Assembly (NCBI GenBank): GCA_009823395.1
Contig: CM020511.1
Location: 11,869,001-11,933,000 of the forward strand
Origin: Thamnaconus septentrionalis
Lineage: Eukaryota; Chordata; Actinopteri; Tetraodontiformes; Monacanthidae
Direction of reading: 5' to 3'
Length of the DNA stretch: 64,000 nucleotides
Part shown: positions 11,690-24,500 of the stretch, in pieces
Position numbering within the stretch: the first letter of the stretch is position 1
Layout: the number at the start of each line of letters is the position of its first letter
Notes under the pieces: model-generated
What the model saw: the letters and a program-made list of their open reading frames with translations, nothing else
Told to the model about the DNA's origin: nothing
The model's database searches: none
Made by a program: the position numbers and the translations under genes

Positions 11690-12539
11690 TTTATTCCTGG
11701 AGCTCCAAGGCACATACAGTGACAGTAAGGCAGTCAAAACGCAAGTGTGAAAAAAGGAAAGACAGTTAAGATCTTCTTTTTTTTTTCCTGCGAGGGAAGA
11801 AAGAAGCAAGATCACAAGTTTGGGAAACTCTAAGCAATACCAGGCACAGGCTGCAACGACCTTGCTCTCGACCCCCGTTGCTGGGATACCAAGAGATACC
11901 AGGCTGTGCAGTGTGAGAAGTTGAGAACAATAACTCTTAGTTATGAGGCACAAGCTGTAACCTTTCCTTAGTATAAACAACAGCAACTAGAGCTGAAGCA
12001 GTCACAGCAATAGCCAGAGCCCCTTTTAAGGATAAAATATAAAAATAAATACAATAAAACACAACACTCATCAGTTAAGAACATGTCTTATGTGGAGTGT
12101 GATAAATCTGAGCAGCTTCATTGCTTAACCTTCATTTATAACACATAATGTCCAGCATAAATAATTTAATAAATTAAATAGTAATAACAAGACAAGAAGA
12201 CAAAAGAAACAAACAATTAAATATATAACATAATGAAAACACTACTACGTAGTATACTGTTAATGACCATAGGCCATACATTAGTCTTAAACTGCATAAT
12301 GACATTATGTTTTTTTTTTTTAACTCATAGAATACTAAAATAAATAAGAAAAACTTTAAAAATAAATAAATACAATTTACGAAGACATATATAATTTCAC
12401 GTATATCATTTTAACACATCTTAACAGAAAAAACTGATCAGATCAGAGAGCATGAACTCAGATGACGTGACGCTTGATTATGATTGCTCCCTTCCCCACA
12501 TTAGCTCCTTCATTGTGTCGGGTTCAGGCTTGTCGTTAT
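11690..12539 (-). other. AT-rich stretch, probable 3' UTR of the RHIM-like gene
   Basis: No coding sequence. In minus-strand sense it follows the stop codon at 12540-12542 and contains several AATAAA hexamers, the furthest at about 11690. Which site is used cannot be told. Most of 12000-12420 is low-complexity A/T. Confidence 0.4.
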
Positions 12540-12775
12540 TCATTCATCTGCTTCAGCCACAAATGTCTGCTGAGTGCACATGGTGTTGTTGTTCCCTATG
12601 ATGACCCACTTGAGATTGGAGTCATGAATGTTGATGTAGGTAGGCTCAGTTGATGGGTGAGAAGGAAGAAATGGGTAAGAAATGGTCTGCGCTGCCACCT
12701 GCTGTCCCTTCCTGCAGCTGCATGTACCTGGACATAACATCAAATTAAGAGAGGCTCTTACATGTGCGTCTATAT

Positions 12776-12810
<35 letters not shown>

Positions 12811-14275
12811 CGCAGTTCAGCTTTGACAACACAAAATGTGAAAATAAAATACACAAATCTTTGTTTGGACCTTAGTCGGTTCTCTTCCTGACTACTGACC
12901 TCCTGCCACAGTTGGCGGGATGATACCATTCCCAATAATGCAGTTGTTTAGAGTAGAGTTGCTGATGTTCACAATCAGGAGTGTTGGTGGCGGACTGAAC
13001 CCTGCTGCATGGGTGGATGAGGAAGGAGAAAGGGAAATGAAACAGAATATGAGAAGGGGAAGTTGCAGTTTCGGTTTGATGCAATTCTATAAAAGCAATA
13101 GTTTAACACTATGCCTAAGGTGAAAACGTAAGAAAAAAAAACATTAAATATGATTGATTGATTAAAGATGATGATTTTAGTTATTTAAAATTCTCGGCTT
13201 AAGAGTTATGGAAAGTTGAATTAAAAGTGCCCTCAGCTAGAGAGCTAGAGACCCGTATGGCAAATCAGACCAGTGATCATCATTCATTCATCTTCTATAT
13301 CAGCTTATTCCTATTCAGGGTCACGGGGGTCTGCTCGAGCCTATCCCAGCTGTCTTAGGGCGAAGGCAGGGTACACCCTGGACAGGTCGCCAGTGCATCG
13401 CAGGGCCACATAGAGACAAACAACCAATTGACCTCACAAGCATGTTTTTGGACTGTGGGAGGAAGCCAGAGAACCCGGACAGAACCCACGCAGACACAGG
13501 GAGAACGTGCAAACTCCACACAGAAAGGTCCCAGGCCAGGTCCCCGGAATGGAACCCACGACCTTCTTGCTGTGAGGCGGCAGCGCTAACCACTGCGCCA
13601 CTGTGTCACCCACCAGTGATAATCTAAACAATAAATAAATAAATAAAAAGTACCAATAACTTACTTTGTGTATGCCGGTATTCTAGGAACTGAGGATTTT
13701 CACCTTGGAAACAGAGAGATATTTAGTTGCATTAAAAAAAATTAAATAATTTAACTGCTTATCATCATGTAAACGGACTAGTAAATGAGGAAATGTGTTT
13801 ATTATATAGATTTACCTAGACTCCCTGGCAGCCTTTCATTCAAATGATAGTCCGGGCAACAAAAGAGCCGAAAGACTTTTCGGCAGGTCTTCTCCATCAT
13901 TCTGTGTACTATCCTGAACCGCTTTTCTGTCTGAAAACAACAGAACAGAAAAGAAGGTGTCAATAGTTTCCTCTCCAGCATAACAGCTGGAGCTTTTTTT
14001 TTTTTTTTTTTTTAAAGAAAACATAGCATGTTCAGACCGCAACATCACGAAAAACTCCCATAACTAAACGACAATGGAGCAAAACTCTTTTCAACAACAA
14101 AATAATAGGGTAAACATTTAACACAGTATGATCGTATAACGACATGTATTATTACATGTAAACTCGAATTTATTATTCTTTTTAATCGGTCGGATCGCAC
14201 CTGGCAGGAAACAGTTTACTTCGACCGTAATATAGTTTTGGGTGTACACACCTGGTTGGACGCTGTTCTTTCCAT
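12540..14275 (-). CDS. Small protein with two RHIM-like motifs (possible RIP-type adaptor)
   Basis: Five exons in minus order: 14252-14275, 13816-13930, 13665-13703, 12900-13001, 12540-12727. They total 468 nt in one open frame, 155 aa, and every junction has GT and AG in matching phase. Residues 67-87 (VNISNSTLNNCIIGN region) and 123-148 (YINIHDSNLKWVIIGNNN, then TM) are two copies of one motif. The second aligns with the RHIM of RIPK3: an INI/VNI strand, a hydrophobic-x-hydrophobic-Gly tetrad (V135-I-I-G138), then NNN-x-M and a QQT. The tetrad Gln typical of RHIMs is Ile in both copies. RHIMs build amyloid-like signalling fibrils in necroptosis and innate immunity. There is no kinase, death domain or Z-alpha domain. 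Residues 9-46 are basic and Cys-containing (LFCCPDY). The start Met is the first in-frame ATG after a TATA-like box. Function is inferred. Confidence 0.62.
12777..12808. repeat. (CA)n microsatellite
   Basis: Sixteen CA units in the last intron of the RHIM-like gene. Confidence 0.95.
13278..13616 (-). mobile_element. tRNA-like-head / L2-type-tail retroposon (SINE or LINE 3' end)
   Basis: In minus-strand sense it starts gggtgacacagtggcgcagt and ggttagcgctgccgcctcac, with TGGCGCAGTGGTTAGCG similar to a tRNA box A and GGGTTCCATTCC similar to box B. It then runs through the well-known fish tail (cgttctccctgtgtctgcg, cctcccacagtccaaaaaca) and ends in gatgaatgaatg. It lies in an intron of the RHIM-like gene and in the same orientation. 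A short piece of the same family is at 3450-3525 and another at 44215-44300. Confidence 0.8.
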
Positions 14276-14320
14276 CCACTTGGTTATGTTAAGAAGTGTT
14301 GCGGTCTCATCTGGATGCAC

Positions 14321-14460
14321 CAGGTCAATACATCCTGGTGTAAATGACAAATACGCGGTGAAAACCTGTCTATATAGGCATATAGGCTACCGTACTTTCC
14401 AGAATAGCCCTCGTCAGACCGGCGCAGGCGCAACGCCACAGTGTACTGCTTCCAGCGCGC
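14321..14460 (-). promoter_or_regulatory. Promoter and 5' UTR of the RHIM-like gene
   Basis: In minus-strand sense there is a GC-rich block with an NRF1-like TGCGCCTGCGCC (14421-14432), then a TATATAG at about 14373-14380. The predicted start codon follows about 100 bases later. Between them lies a minimal upstream ORF, ATG-TAT-TGA (14325-14333). A short UTR with a TATA box and a uORF suggests tight or inducible expression; that is inference. Confidence 0.4.
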
Positions 14461-15780
14461 GGAACACCGGAGTCGGTATAGAGAAAAATGATAGATTGAA
14501 CTAAGCGTGTAGGTATAAACATACGTGGATGGCTGAGCTGTATGTCGACGTTGCCACCATGCCCTCTGGAGTGAACATCACGTCATTGGCCTAGTCTGTC
14601 GCACAGCGCATGCTATTCTACGAAGAACTGTTGTTCCTGAGCTTTAAAAAGTTTATTTAAAAGTACGTCACTATGAGCAGTGGCGGTCCTAGCTTAGAGG
14701 GGCAGATTTCCCTCAGAGAAACAATGATGTGATACCAATGATTGACGTGACAGACATATAATGAATAGATAACAATTTACGGAGCAATTTATGTACATAT
14801 TTTGAAACACCATGTTGCCCTCTTGTCTCCCTGTGCGTCTGCGCATAATACACATATAAGAGAACAACTTCTGGCATTATTTTGGCGCAGTTGCAATCAA
14901 ACCAGTCCTGGTGATATTTCCTTGAGTTCTTCCACAGCTATGCTATGGATGGTGTCTCGCCAGGAGCCGGCCAGTCAGTGCTCTCTAGTGGGGAACATTT
15001 AGGGCCTGTTACGGACCAAAATAATAGGTATTTAATAAACAGAATTTTTATGTTCTAACTGACAAAATAGCCAACCAGTGTCATCAGTCTGCTTCTGCAG
15101 CATGCTTTACTAATGTGGCTAAAAGAATTTGAAGTCGCCTCAGCATCAGTGAGACAGGTTTATAGGTATCATCTTGGACAGCAACCTTGACTACAAGCCC
15201 TGGTTGCCAATGAATGGGGCCCTGAACTATCCTGGTGAAGCTGTGTGATGTTGTGGACCAGGTGGAGTTGCTTCAGAGGAACCAGGTGGAAGTTCTCTAC
15301 AAACACTGCCAGTCACCATTCTGTTGACTCCTCTTAGCCAATCCAGCAAGGTGGGGTCTCATTTAGTGTTGTCCCAGTGGGCATATAAACTGAGAGAATT
15401 ATCACAGCCTTTCAAACATCTTGTCCTTTTAAAAAAAGAAAGAAAGAAAGAAAGAAAGAGAAAAAAAGCCTCGAACAGACGATTAAAATGACTTGTGGTT
15501 AAGGTGTAGTTGTCTTCGTTGATTGTTCTGTTAAGTTTAAACTGGTGGTATGTAAACTTCAGCGTTGAGGAATATTAACACATGAGTGGAGGCTGGAGCT
15601 AGTTTTGCCTAAAGCTACTGAGTTATTAACGAGGAGGGGGGGGGGGGCAGTGTTTTTTATTTTTTATTTTATTTTCTAATTGCCACCTTTGGAATTATTG
15701 TTATCTTTCATGTCGGGGTGGAGGGTTGCGGTCCTATGACAATGACAATCGCTCCTTTAGCCGCTCATGACACTTGACGT
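14461..15780. other. Intergenic DNA, no gene seen
   Basis: No convincing coding sequence on either strand. It contains an AAAG-rich simple repeat at about 15431-15460 and a G-run at 15635-15647. Confidence 0.5.
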
Positions 15781-16110
15781 GACGTGTCCCGATTGCCCGT
15801 AAACGCAACACGGCTGTGGCGAACTAGCCGGCAGGAGGAGCAGTCATGAGTAGTAAACGAGCGTAGCGCAGCGAGAAGCAGGGCAGCTTCCTGGATGCCC
15901 AGCGACTCATGATCGAGACAGTCTGACACGGTCCTAGTTTGTGTTTCGAGGCCGACCCGTGTGTGTCAAAGGCGGTGTCTTGGGCGGTAGAGACGACACT
16001 CAAAAAAAAAAAAAAAAACAGGCGGTATTTACACATGTGCCCCAGTTGGAGCACTGCGGCTCTGAATCCGGTCTTAGGCAGCTCATACACCCCGCTGATC
16101 TGCTGGCAAG
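15781..16110 (+). promoter_or_regulatory. Likely rnf144b promoter and non-coding first exon
   Basis: A CpG-rich block with a CRE-like tgacgtgacgtg just before it (about 15775-15786) runs to a strong 5' splice site, GGCAAG|GTAAGT, at about 16110. The first coding exon of rnf144b carries an acceptor at 18426 and about 100 bases of 5' UTR, so a separate upstream exon is needed and this is the best candidate. No coding sequence is claimed here. Confidence 0.4.
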
Positions 16111-16584
16111 GTAAGTCCGACCCTGTGTGCACCGCTCCTCCTCCGTCTCGTCCCATAATATGTTGCGGCAGAATCTCAGTGTGCGTGAGCTGAAGCGACA
16201 GTGCAGCCTTGATATTTCCACGGTCGATCCATCGAAGAGGATGCTCCATATGTGTGATCAAACGGCATCCGCACCGTTTCGCCGCAACTGCACTGCACTG
16301 CACTGCTTTCCTGTATGCATGCATCGCGAGTAAATCTGTGTACATTAGCGCTGGCACAGCTTCCTCCCAGAGTGATAAATGGATTCAAGTATTCATCCAC
16401 GTCAGTGCTGCGCTTCAACTTTGTGCATAGCCTCGGTCAGGCTGGGCCGGGTGGGGGGTTACAGAAATCCAGCGAGACACAGAAGGCCAGTGATTGCAGC
16501 TGTACAAATGACTGCATATAAATTCTGCTACACGCCGAGCACGCAGCCCCAGCTGCCTCCTTCCCAAACACAGAGGCGGTCTGT

Positions 16585-16585
<1 letters not shown>

Positions 16586-16645
<60 letters not shown>
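16586..16645. repeat. (CAG)20 trinucleotide repeat
   Basis: Twenty uninterrupted CAG units, in the probable first intron of rnf144b. An open frame through it would give polyglutamine but shows no protein-like flanks. Confidence 0.95.
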
Positions 16646-16646
<1 letters not shown>

Positions 16647-18426
16647 TCCTCACAGAACAGAACAGGTCAGGTTTTCTCCTCCTGCCCTTACTGAGGTTTA
16701 GCAGCGATGCCTTGATTATTTAGATGCAGCTATCTTGACTTTCAAACACTTAGAGTGGTCACATCTTCACCTCACAGAGGAACTGTGTGCACGTGAACGT
16801 GTCTGGATTTGACAGTCTTGACAGTGGAGGTCTCAGTTGGCATGTGTAGCAAGTCAGGGATTTTGAAGACTCCTAGCCTTGCTCTGTTGTAGATTGTCAT
16901 GGTCTTATTTGACATTGAAACATGTTTAAAGAGACATTTGGGAATGTCTTGTCGCAATCCTCATGTTCACGTTAGCCCTGTGTTAGGTGCACTCCATCAG
17001 ATTAAAAATAATTGAGTTGCAGACAGCGTCCCCGGTAATCACAAGTTCCTCCAAACTGTGAAGCACACATGTAATTAACACTCAAGTTTGGAGAAAGGAA
17101 AGCTTGCTCGACAGAAAAACCTGTTATTTTCCATCTGCTTTTGCTCGGAGGGCACCAGCGTCAGCCAGCTCCGACGGGGCCGCCTCTCCAGGCAAATACA
17201 CGGTGACGGTGCAGAAATGCCGCCGCCGCCGTCTGCGATCTGCACACGCTGCCGCAGATCAATGGGACATAATAAGAGCACGCCTGCTGAAAAATTTAGG
17301 ACATAGCTGGTGGCGGCAGGCCGTATCGACTGGATCACTCCAATAGCTTTTTTTTTGTTTGTTTGTTTTTGCCACACATTTTTTCAACCAATTGCTGAAA
17401 TAGACCACTTGCTTTCAACAGCTGAATCAGACTGCAGAGTGTTTTCCACACGGCTGAGTCCTGTCCCTGCTTGTCAGACCAATGTGACCCGTGGGATTAA
17501 TCACAAATCCAAGATGAACGTGACTGCTCATGCTATGGGAGACCTGACAGAACCAAAAGAGGTGACTTAGAGGCCTGGTCTGTGAGCTCAAGATGACACC
17601 TGATCGGACACGTGTTGATTCCCTCCTCTCTAACTGCTGCATCAAGCTGTGCGACTGAAGGTGGAAGCCACACAGTTGACAGTTTTACCCCTTTAAAAAT
17701 AATTGTTTGTTGCTTTGCATCAGAAGTTTTTACAAATTAAAGTGTTAATGCTCGGAAGGATGTTTTCTAGAAGTTTTTACTTTTGACTTTGATTTGTAGT
17801 ACCTGCCACTTTACTTTTCATACAGCCTTCGGTGTATATTGCTGAATTATTTTTTTAGCTTGCTAGCTAATAGACTGCACACTATGAGCCTGCGTGGAAC
17901 TACCACCTGGTCAAGTGAAAAAAAAGAAGCCAGTTAATTTTTCCAATGTGGATCTTGGCATTCTTTTTTTTTTTTTAAGTCATTATTATTCAAAATGTGT
18001 TCAGTGTTTGTTTGAGTGAGTCATCGTTTGATGGTTTTTCCATCCGGCTGCTTATGTTCCTCTTCCCTGCCGCACCAAACAGAACAGAACGAGTGACAAG
18101 CCACTTGCTATTTAGCTGCTAACCTGCGTTTGAGTCTTACAGCTCACAGTTAGTTCTCACTGCCAAAACGAATAAGGACCCATTTGATCACTAAAAGCCG
18201 TCTCAACAGGCCTTGGACGTAGGCCTTAAAAAATGACCGCCACAATGAGAGAAACTGCCCTACAGATGTTATGATGTTGTCCTACTAGTTGGTATGCTGC
18301 TAACCAGGAGAGAAGCTGCGTCTCCAATAATGGTGTGCCACGTTTTGTGGGCTTTCTGCAGTTACAGTTACAGCAGACCAATAAATAAATAAATAAATAA
18401 ATAAAAACTTCTTCTTCTTCTTTCAG
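16646..18426. other. Probable first intron of rnf144b
   Basis: No gene seen. It contains poly-T runs, an AAAT tetranucleotide repeat (about 18379-18405) and a CTT repeat running up to the acceptor ctttcag at 18426. Confidence 0.5.
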
Positions 18427-18430
18427 GATC

Positions 18431-18487
18431 ATGGAGCAAGACTGTAGCTCCTCACCGTCCCCTGCAGAAGTTCTAGGAACGTCCTGA
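18431..18487 (+). promoter_or_regulatory. Upstream ORF in the rnf144b 5' leader
   Basis: In the exon opened by the acceptor at 18426, an ATG at 18431 starts an 18-codon frame that stops at 18485-18487, 40 bases before the main ATG at 18528. It may lower translation of the main frame. Confidence 0.4.
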
Positions 18488-18527
18488 GCCCCTCCCACCT
18501 TTCCCTTCCTGCAGAACCGGCTTTAGA

Positions 18528-21500
18528 ATGGCCAGCAGGAGTTTCACCTCCGGTCATGAAGTTGGGGAGACGGCAGCGAGTGCCCCCGATGCTGGCGCCA
18601 CACCTTGTGAGGGCCCGGAAGTGTTCTGCAAACTGTGCCTCAGTCAACAGCCATCCGCAGCCACCACAGAGCTACAGAGCTGCAACTGTGTCTTCTGCAC
18701 CGCGGTGAGTGGAGACCAGTATAACCTGTTCTTTCAGGGCATTTACAGTCAACAGTGCTCACCAGCAACAATCAGGCTCCAATAAATTGGAAACGGGAGC
18801 TCATAGGTCCTGTGGGAAATGACTCTGCTACTAATTCAGAATTACCACCAGGCCATTACTACCTCCCATTCATATTGCTCATACTTTGAGTCACAGCAGT
18901 TTCGCAAATAGTGATCCAACTGAAAACTTTACGTCAGGCAACTTAGGCAAATCTCCGGTGTTTAGGTTGCATTATGGGGTAGTAATCTTTCTTGCAGCAC
19001 CACTTCCTGCGTCAGTTGACCTTTGAAGAGCCGAATCTTAAGAGTCTTGATCAAAAACAAAACAGGACTGGATTCTCCCGCACGTTTTACCTTCCTCATC
19101 TATCAGAAAGTGTCACGATGTATCATAGCTGTCAGAAGATTCCCTGGAACAGTGACATATTTGAGTGTCTTACGTACACTTTATATCCGCTTGCCATAGA
19201 AGACACTGAAGGGCCGGCGTTAAGCCCTGGACACACCGAGGTTGGAGATAGTGGCAGGTGTTGATCTGTGCTCAGGCTGGCTTAGGAGTCAGCGCTGAGC
19301 CCAGAAGGTGGGACAGATAAAATGAAAAAAAAAGCGGTGAATCTCTGAAACATTGTCTCCTTTTTCCAGACCTTTTTTAAAGCACCACGAGGGACTGCAT
19401 GACAGATTTCACAACAGACTTGTTGTTTTTCAAGTGAAAATTTCGTAGTTTTCGTTTTCCCTTCCTCAAACTATCTGCCCTTGAGTAATATTGACATAGC
19501 AACTTTTAATATGTTGCGATGCGCTCATGAAAACGGAACTCTTAGCACAATATTGGAGTTTCTTTGCTGGTGTGTTGATTTTTTTTTTTAACTAGGAGTG
19601 GACAATTAAAGACATAGTACTGCACAGTTCTCCCCGCATTCACACTGGGTGCTTTTTTCTCCCCAGTGTCTGCAGCAGTATGTTCGCTTGGCCATCAAGG
19701 AGGGCGGGGGGGCCCCCATCACCTGCCCAGATATGGCCTGCCAAAAGACTGGAGTGCTAACAGACCCTGAGGTATGCCCTGCTTAAAACAATGATATGTA
19801 GGTCAGGAGTGAAACTCAAAAAAGCCTCCAGGGGCTATAAAGACTACAGCAGTAATACATACCCAGTCCCTGGAGGAGCAGCCTTTGAATTTCTGAGTTG
19901 CCTGTTGACAGCATCAACTTCCTGAAACTTTTCACTATGTGCTGGCAGGAATTCTCGGAAAAGACGAGGCAGTGTGATAAAGAAAGTGAATAAACAAATT
20001 GGAAATTCTGCACCATGGTGAAGCTTTCCTCAAATTGTTGTAAGACAGTAGCTGGAGTTAAGTCCTTACAGTCAAATTTGAACTCGCAACAGAAAAAGCA
20101 GCAGGCTTTTGATCAATTTAAAGAGACTTTATCCTTTTTCGCACCAGCGCGTATTTCATCACACTGTGAATGAACAAGGTGTCGTTGTCGCCAGCGCTAA
20201 ATCTCCTGTGTTGTGTGACTGCAGGTCGCCGACTTGGCCCCAGAAGATCAGGTGGAGCTGTATCAGCGGCTGAGGTTTGAGCGAGGTGTGTATTGTTGTG
20301 GCCGGTGACTGGCAGCGGGCTATTTCAGGTCACATGTCAGCCGGTGGCGTACTGCTAAGTGGCCTCAGCGAGTGCCAAGCTTCACATGCCTGGGACGCTG
20401 CGCCGGCCTGAGGGGGCATTTCTCTTTCAGCCGCATTTCTCTTTCAGTTCGTCGGTTCCGAAAAAACTGCGACTTACTTACGGCTTTCATTCATACTAGA
20501 CATGGCCGGCAGGGCGTTTGACAAAGGATCCTCAAGCTACTCGGACTGATATGAGGTCATGAGTGTTTTTAGAACTAGGGAGTTGTGTAACAAATGTGTG
20601 TCACGAAGTCATACTGTGTCTCTGTCTGTCCTGCACCAGGAGTGTGAACAGATTGCAAACTGAGCTCACGTTGCTCTCAGTCCTTTGTTTTTTTTTCCAC
20701 ATTATGTCGCGAAAAAATTAGTTAATGTTTGCTCTGGCTGTAAATCATAGGGGTTTTAATATTGAGGCATAAACAGGTGCAAAGTACAGACCGCTTCGGG
20801 TGCCTGCTGTGAGTCACAATTACAACATGGAGCGAGGACAATCACAAAAGCTCCAGTTTTTTTGTTTTGGTTGTGAAACAGCACTGGGAAAGGATTCAAG
20901 TGTCCTCAGGAATTACTCAGAAGAATGTTTGCCTTTCATACCATGGTTTAGGAACAAATCCACGCTGAATTCTTCACGTTAACGCAAAAAGTTCAACAAA
21001 CTTTTGCTCTGTTCAAACTAATAAATCTGGCCCAGTTACTGCTCATGTTGCTGTGTTTCATGAAAACCACATTTTAACTCAGAAATGTCCGTTCACCTCC
21101 AGTGCCTTGCTCTCCCTGCAGGAGTGAAGCTGGACCCCAGCAAGGCCTGGTGCCCGGTGCTGGAGTGCCAGGCAGTGTGCAGCCTGCAGCCGAGCACCGA
21201 GGGCGAGCCCACCGCTGTGCCGTGCACCGCTTGCCGCAATGTTTTCTGCTCCGGCTGCAGAGGGATCTGGACGGACGGCCACGTCTGCCCCGAGCACCAG
21301 CCCATGATGCCGCCCTCGCCGCCTCACGCAAACGGGTCAGTAGGCGTCTCGCCGTCCCGCAGATTCTGAGCTAAAGGCAGGAGGCTTTACATGCGTGTGT
21401 GTGGAAACTCACATTGCTCTTATATTATAAAGAGAATCTTTTTTTGATTCAGCATGGAGGGTTGGTCTAATTGGGATGATTACAACAACAGCTCCATATA

Positions 21501-24500
21501 AAAAAGTATGTATAAGCTCCATGTGCCATTAAATGGGAAAAAACCAGACAAAAGTCTCTAAGATTTTGGTAAATTGCGCTGCATATGTTCCTGTCATGTC
21601 ATGCATAGGTTTGGCCTACTTGTGGCATTAATACTTCTATTCAAATTAATTTGAAATAATTTTCCCTTTTTGTATAGAGAGAAACTTAACAGGCTGTACA
21701 TTGTTGTTTAGAAATGCACAGTTATTATAGCTAGCTAGCTAGCTAGCTATTATAACTCATTCATTTTGCTGCGTTTCCATTGCCTCGAGAATTGTGCAAA
21801 ACCTAAATATCGCAATAAAAAAACGGGTTGTGGAAACGCCTAATCTTAAACCTAAAAAGTAATCAAAGAGAAAAATATAACAACTTTTCTGGACAGCAAA
21901 CAACCTCAAAATGCAGATTTATTGCAAAATGTTTTGTGCCTCCATCCTCCTCAAACATAAGCACTATTTAGAGTTCCCTGCTCCTCAGCAGTGGCCTCGT
22001 TGTCGTCCCGGTGGTACGGCGACGCCGCTGCGCTGCTCAGGGCTGTGGCTCCACCAGCCTGACTGATGTCATCGGCCAGTCGCTGACATTTATTGGAATT
22101 CCATTGTCTCTGTGCCAGAGGGAGGAGGGGAGTGGGCTCTGAGCCAGGCGGCCTCGCCGCACAGAGGGAGTGTGTTGGTGCTGTGGACAGGAAGTGGGCT
22201 CTGCAGCGTGCAGTGGAACAGTTAGGGGGTCAATTTCAGACTTGAACCTGAAAGTTTGACACACATTTGGCCCACTGACCCGGCGGTGTTACGCGCCCAA
22301 CATAATCTTGCGCAACCTGGGGCGCCAGTGTGACAGCTGCTCTTGTCAGTATTTTGATCAAGGTGATTGAGTCAAAAACATCAATTCAGTAAAAAAGGTT
22401 TATGAAAGGAAAGTATCGCAGAAAGCTTGTGTCATAGATTTTAAGGTGCGCCGGATCTGTAAGTGGAGAAATGCCAGCGATTCAAGACACCTCAATTACA
22501 TAAGCATATCTATTGATATCAGACCATTACATCTACTGTAGACCTGTCAATATAACACAGTGTGTTATCAAACAAGTCTATAGTGAGTCTGTTCTGCAAG
22601 TCTATGACTGTGCCAGGTCCCTTTTCCATTCACAGAGGCCGGCTGACACAACTTGTATCTTCCAGTGTGTTGTGGCAGAGTTAGAGACACAGATCACTTC
22701 TTTATTAGCTCAGATTGGAGTAGCTTTATTGAATAGGTCCATGTCTTCCGCGTCTCATCCAAGCTGGTCTCATCTCAGCTGGTTTTTTACCCCAAAGATC
22801 AAATGTCTGGTGAAAAAATATGGGGATTTTTTGTGCAGTCAATATTTTTGTTACAATACGTCAAATTGCCATTACCCTACTGTATTAAAACGTATTATAA
22901 TTAATCAATTAATATCAATCAAATGAAAACTAAAAAAAAAAACTTGTTATAAAAAATTCTATTATATAAAGACGGTTGCTCTGGCCATGTGTCGGGCTGA
23001 AAGAAAACTACTGTCATAACCTTTGAATCCCAAAATAATCAACCTAGTTCCAAGTGAGCGCTGACCCTTCACTCTGCTGCTAAATAAAGACCTTTCCTCT
23101 GCCCGGAGAATAATGAGGCCTGCATGTCTCGGGGCGTAACTTCCCGGGTTAAGCCTGACACGTGTCCCTCTCTGCTGCTCTCGTCCCGGTTGCGCAGGGT
23201 CATCGCCGACGGCGGTTCGGACCTGCCTATCAAGCAGTGCCCCATGTGCGGCACCTACATCGAGAGGAACCAGGGCTGCGCGCAGATGCTGTGCAAGAGC
23301 TGCAAACACACCTTCTGCTGGCACTGTCTGCAGAACCTGGATGTGAGTCTTCAGGGTTTCAGTGAAACCTGTCACTAATAGAACGACCAGGAGCACCCAT
23401 GTATTTTGTTTAAAAGTGTTCAATAACAGTGTCATCTAGTTCCTCCATGACTGCTGAGCCCTATAGAATCCTTCTGGTTTTCACGGCGCTCCAGCTCATG
23501 AGGCCTGAGACATTTTTTCCATATCTTTTTGGTGTGCGAATATACTCATCCAGTCTTTCATGTGGTCTCTGTAATTGCAGGGCGATATCTTCCTGAGGCA
23601 TTATGATAAAGGGCCGTGCAGAAACAAGCTGGGACACTCCAGGGCTTCACTTATGTGGAACAGAACGCAGGTGAGGATAATGAAAGGCAGCGCTGTGGGC
23701 AAACAGCGCTAATGTCAGGGTGCCAGGGACGCATCGGAGCGCACGCACGCACGCATGAAGTTCGCTGATTTTGCGTGTGACCTTGATTGTTGTGAAAACT
23801 GGGTCACCGCAACAAGAGAACCAGAAGGGAGGATACTGGACTCCAAGCCAAACTGCACTGTCGTGACTGTATCCCAAACAAAGTGAAGCTTCCTGCCTCA
23901 CCTGTTCAAACAAAAGTTGAAAACATAAACATTCAGCTCTTTTCAAATCGTTTTTTTTTTTTTTTTTTTTTTTGCAGCTTGGTGGAAACAAGATTCTCCC
24001 CCCCCCCCACCCACCCCCCCCTTATTTTCTTGTCATGAACGCACGTAAACGCTCCACAATGTGCCGAAACAACCCGACATCAGCCATTAAGCCGGACTGA
24101 TCCGGGCAATAATCTCAAATTCCTAACCCTGCAGTGACGTCATCCATCCAACTAAAACATTCCTCCTGGCCATCAAACCAGACTTTCTCTCCGCCTTCCC
24201 AGCTCCAGCACCACAGCCGCATGATCGGCGTTGACCTTGCCGAGGACCTCCTGATTGTGTTGTGGCGCGTCCACCCAGCCAATTCCGAGAGAACACAAGT
24301 TCAACTGTTTAGTTGTTCCCTGCAAAGCAGCACATGACGAACTTGGCCACGCTCTTGCCCAACGGTTGCCATGGCCGAAGAATTAGTGACAATCTGATTG
24401 TAAAAACTCAATCCACTCCTCATTCTGTTTACCCAAGCAGTTCTCTTTTCGCCTTTTAAAGTGGGTTAAGTTGAGGATCTGTATTGCGTAAGGTCTCTGC

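Noticed and set aside
15824..16357. 177-codon minus-strand open frame
   Set aside because: Composition is not protein-like, it covers the CpG-rich candidate promoter and first exon of rnf144b, and no splice or homology support is seen.
16379..16723. Open frame with a 20-residue polyglutamine run
   Set aside because: The frame exists only because of the CAG repeat; the flanks do not resemble a protein and the region is probably intron.
21074..21331. Minus-strand frames opposite an rnf144b exon
   Set aside because: Shadows caused by the GC-rich IBR-encoding exon on the plus strand.
23999..24021. C-run cluster in an rnf144b intron as a functional i-motif
   Set aside because: It is a short homopolymer patch next to a poly-T run, most likely low-complexity noise.
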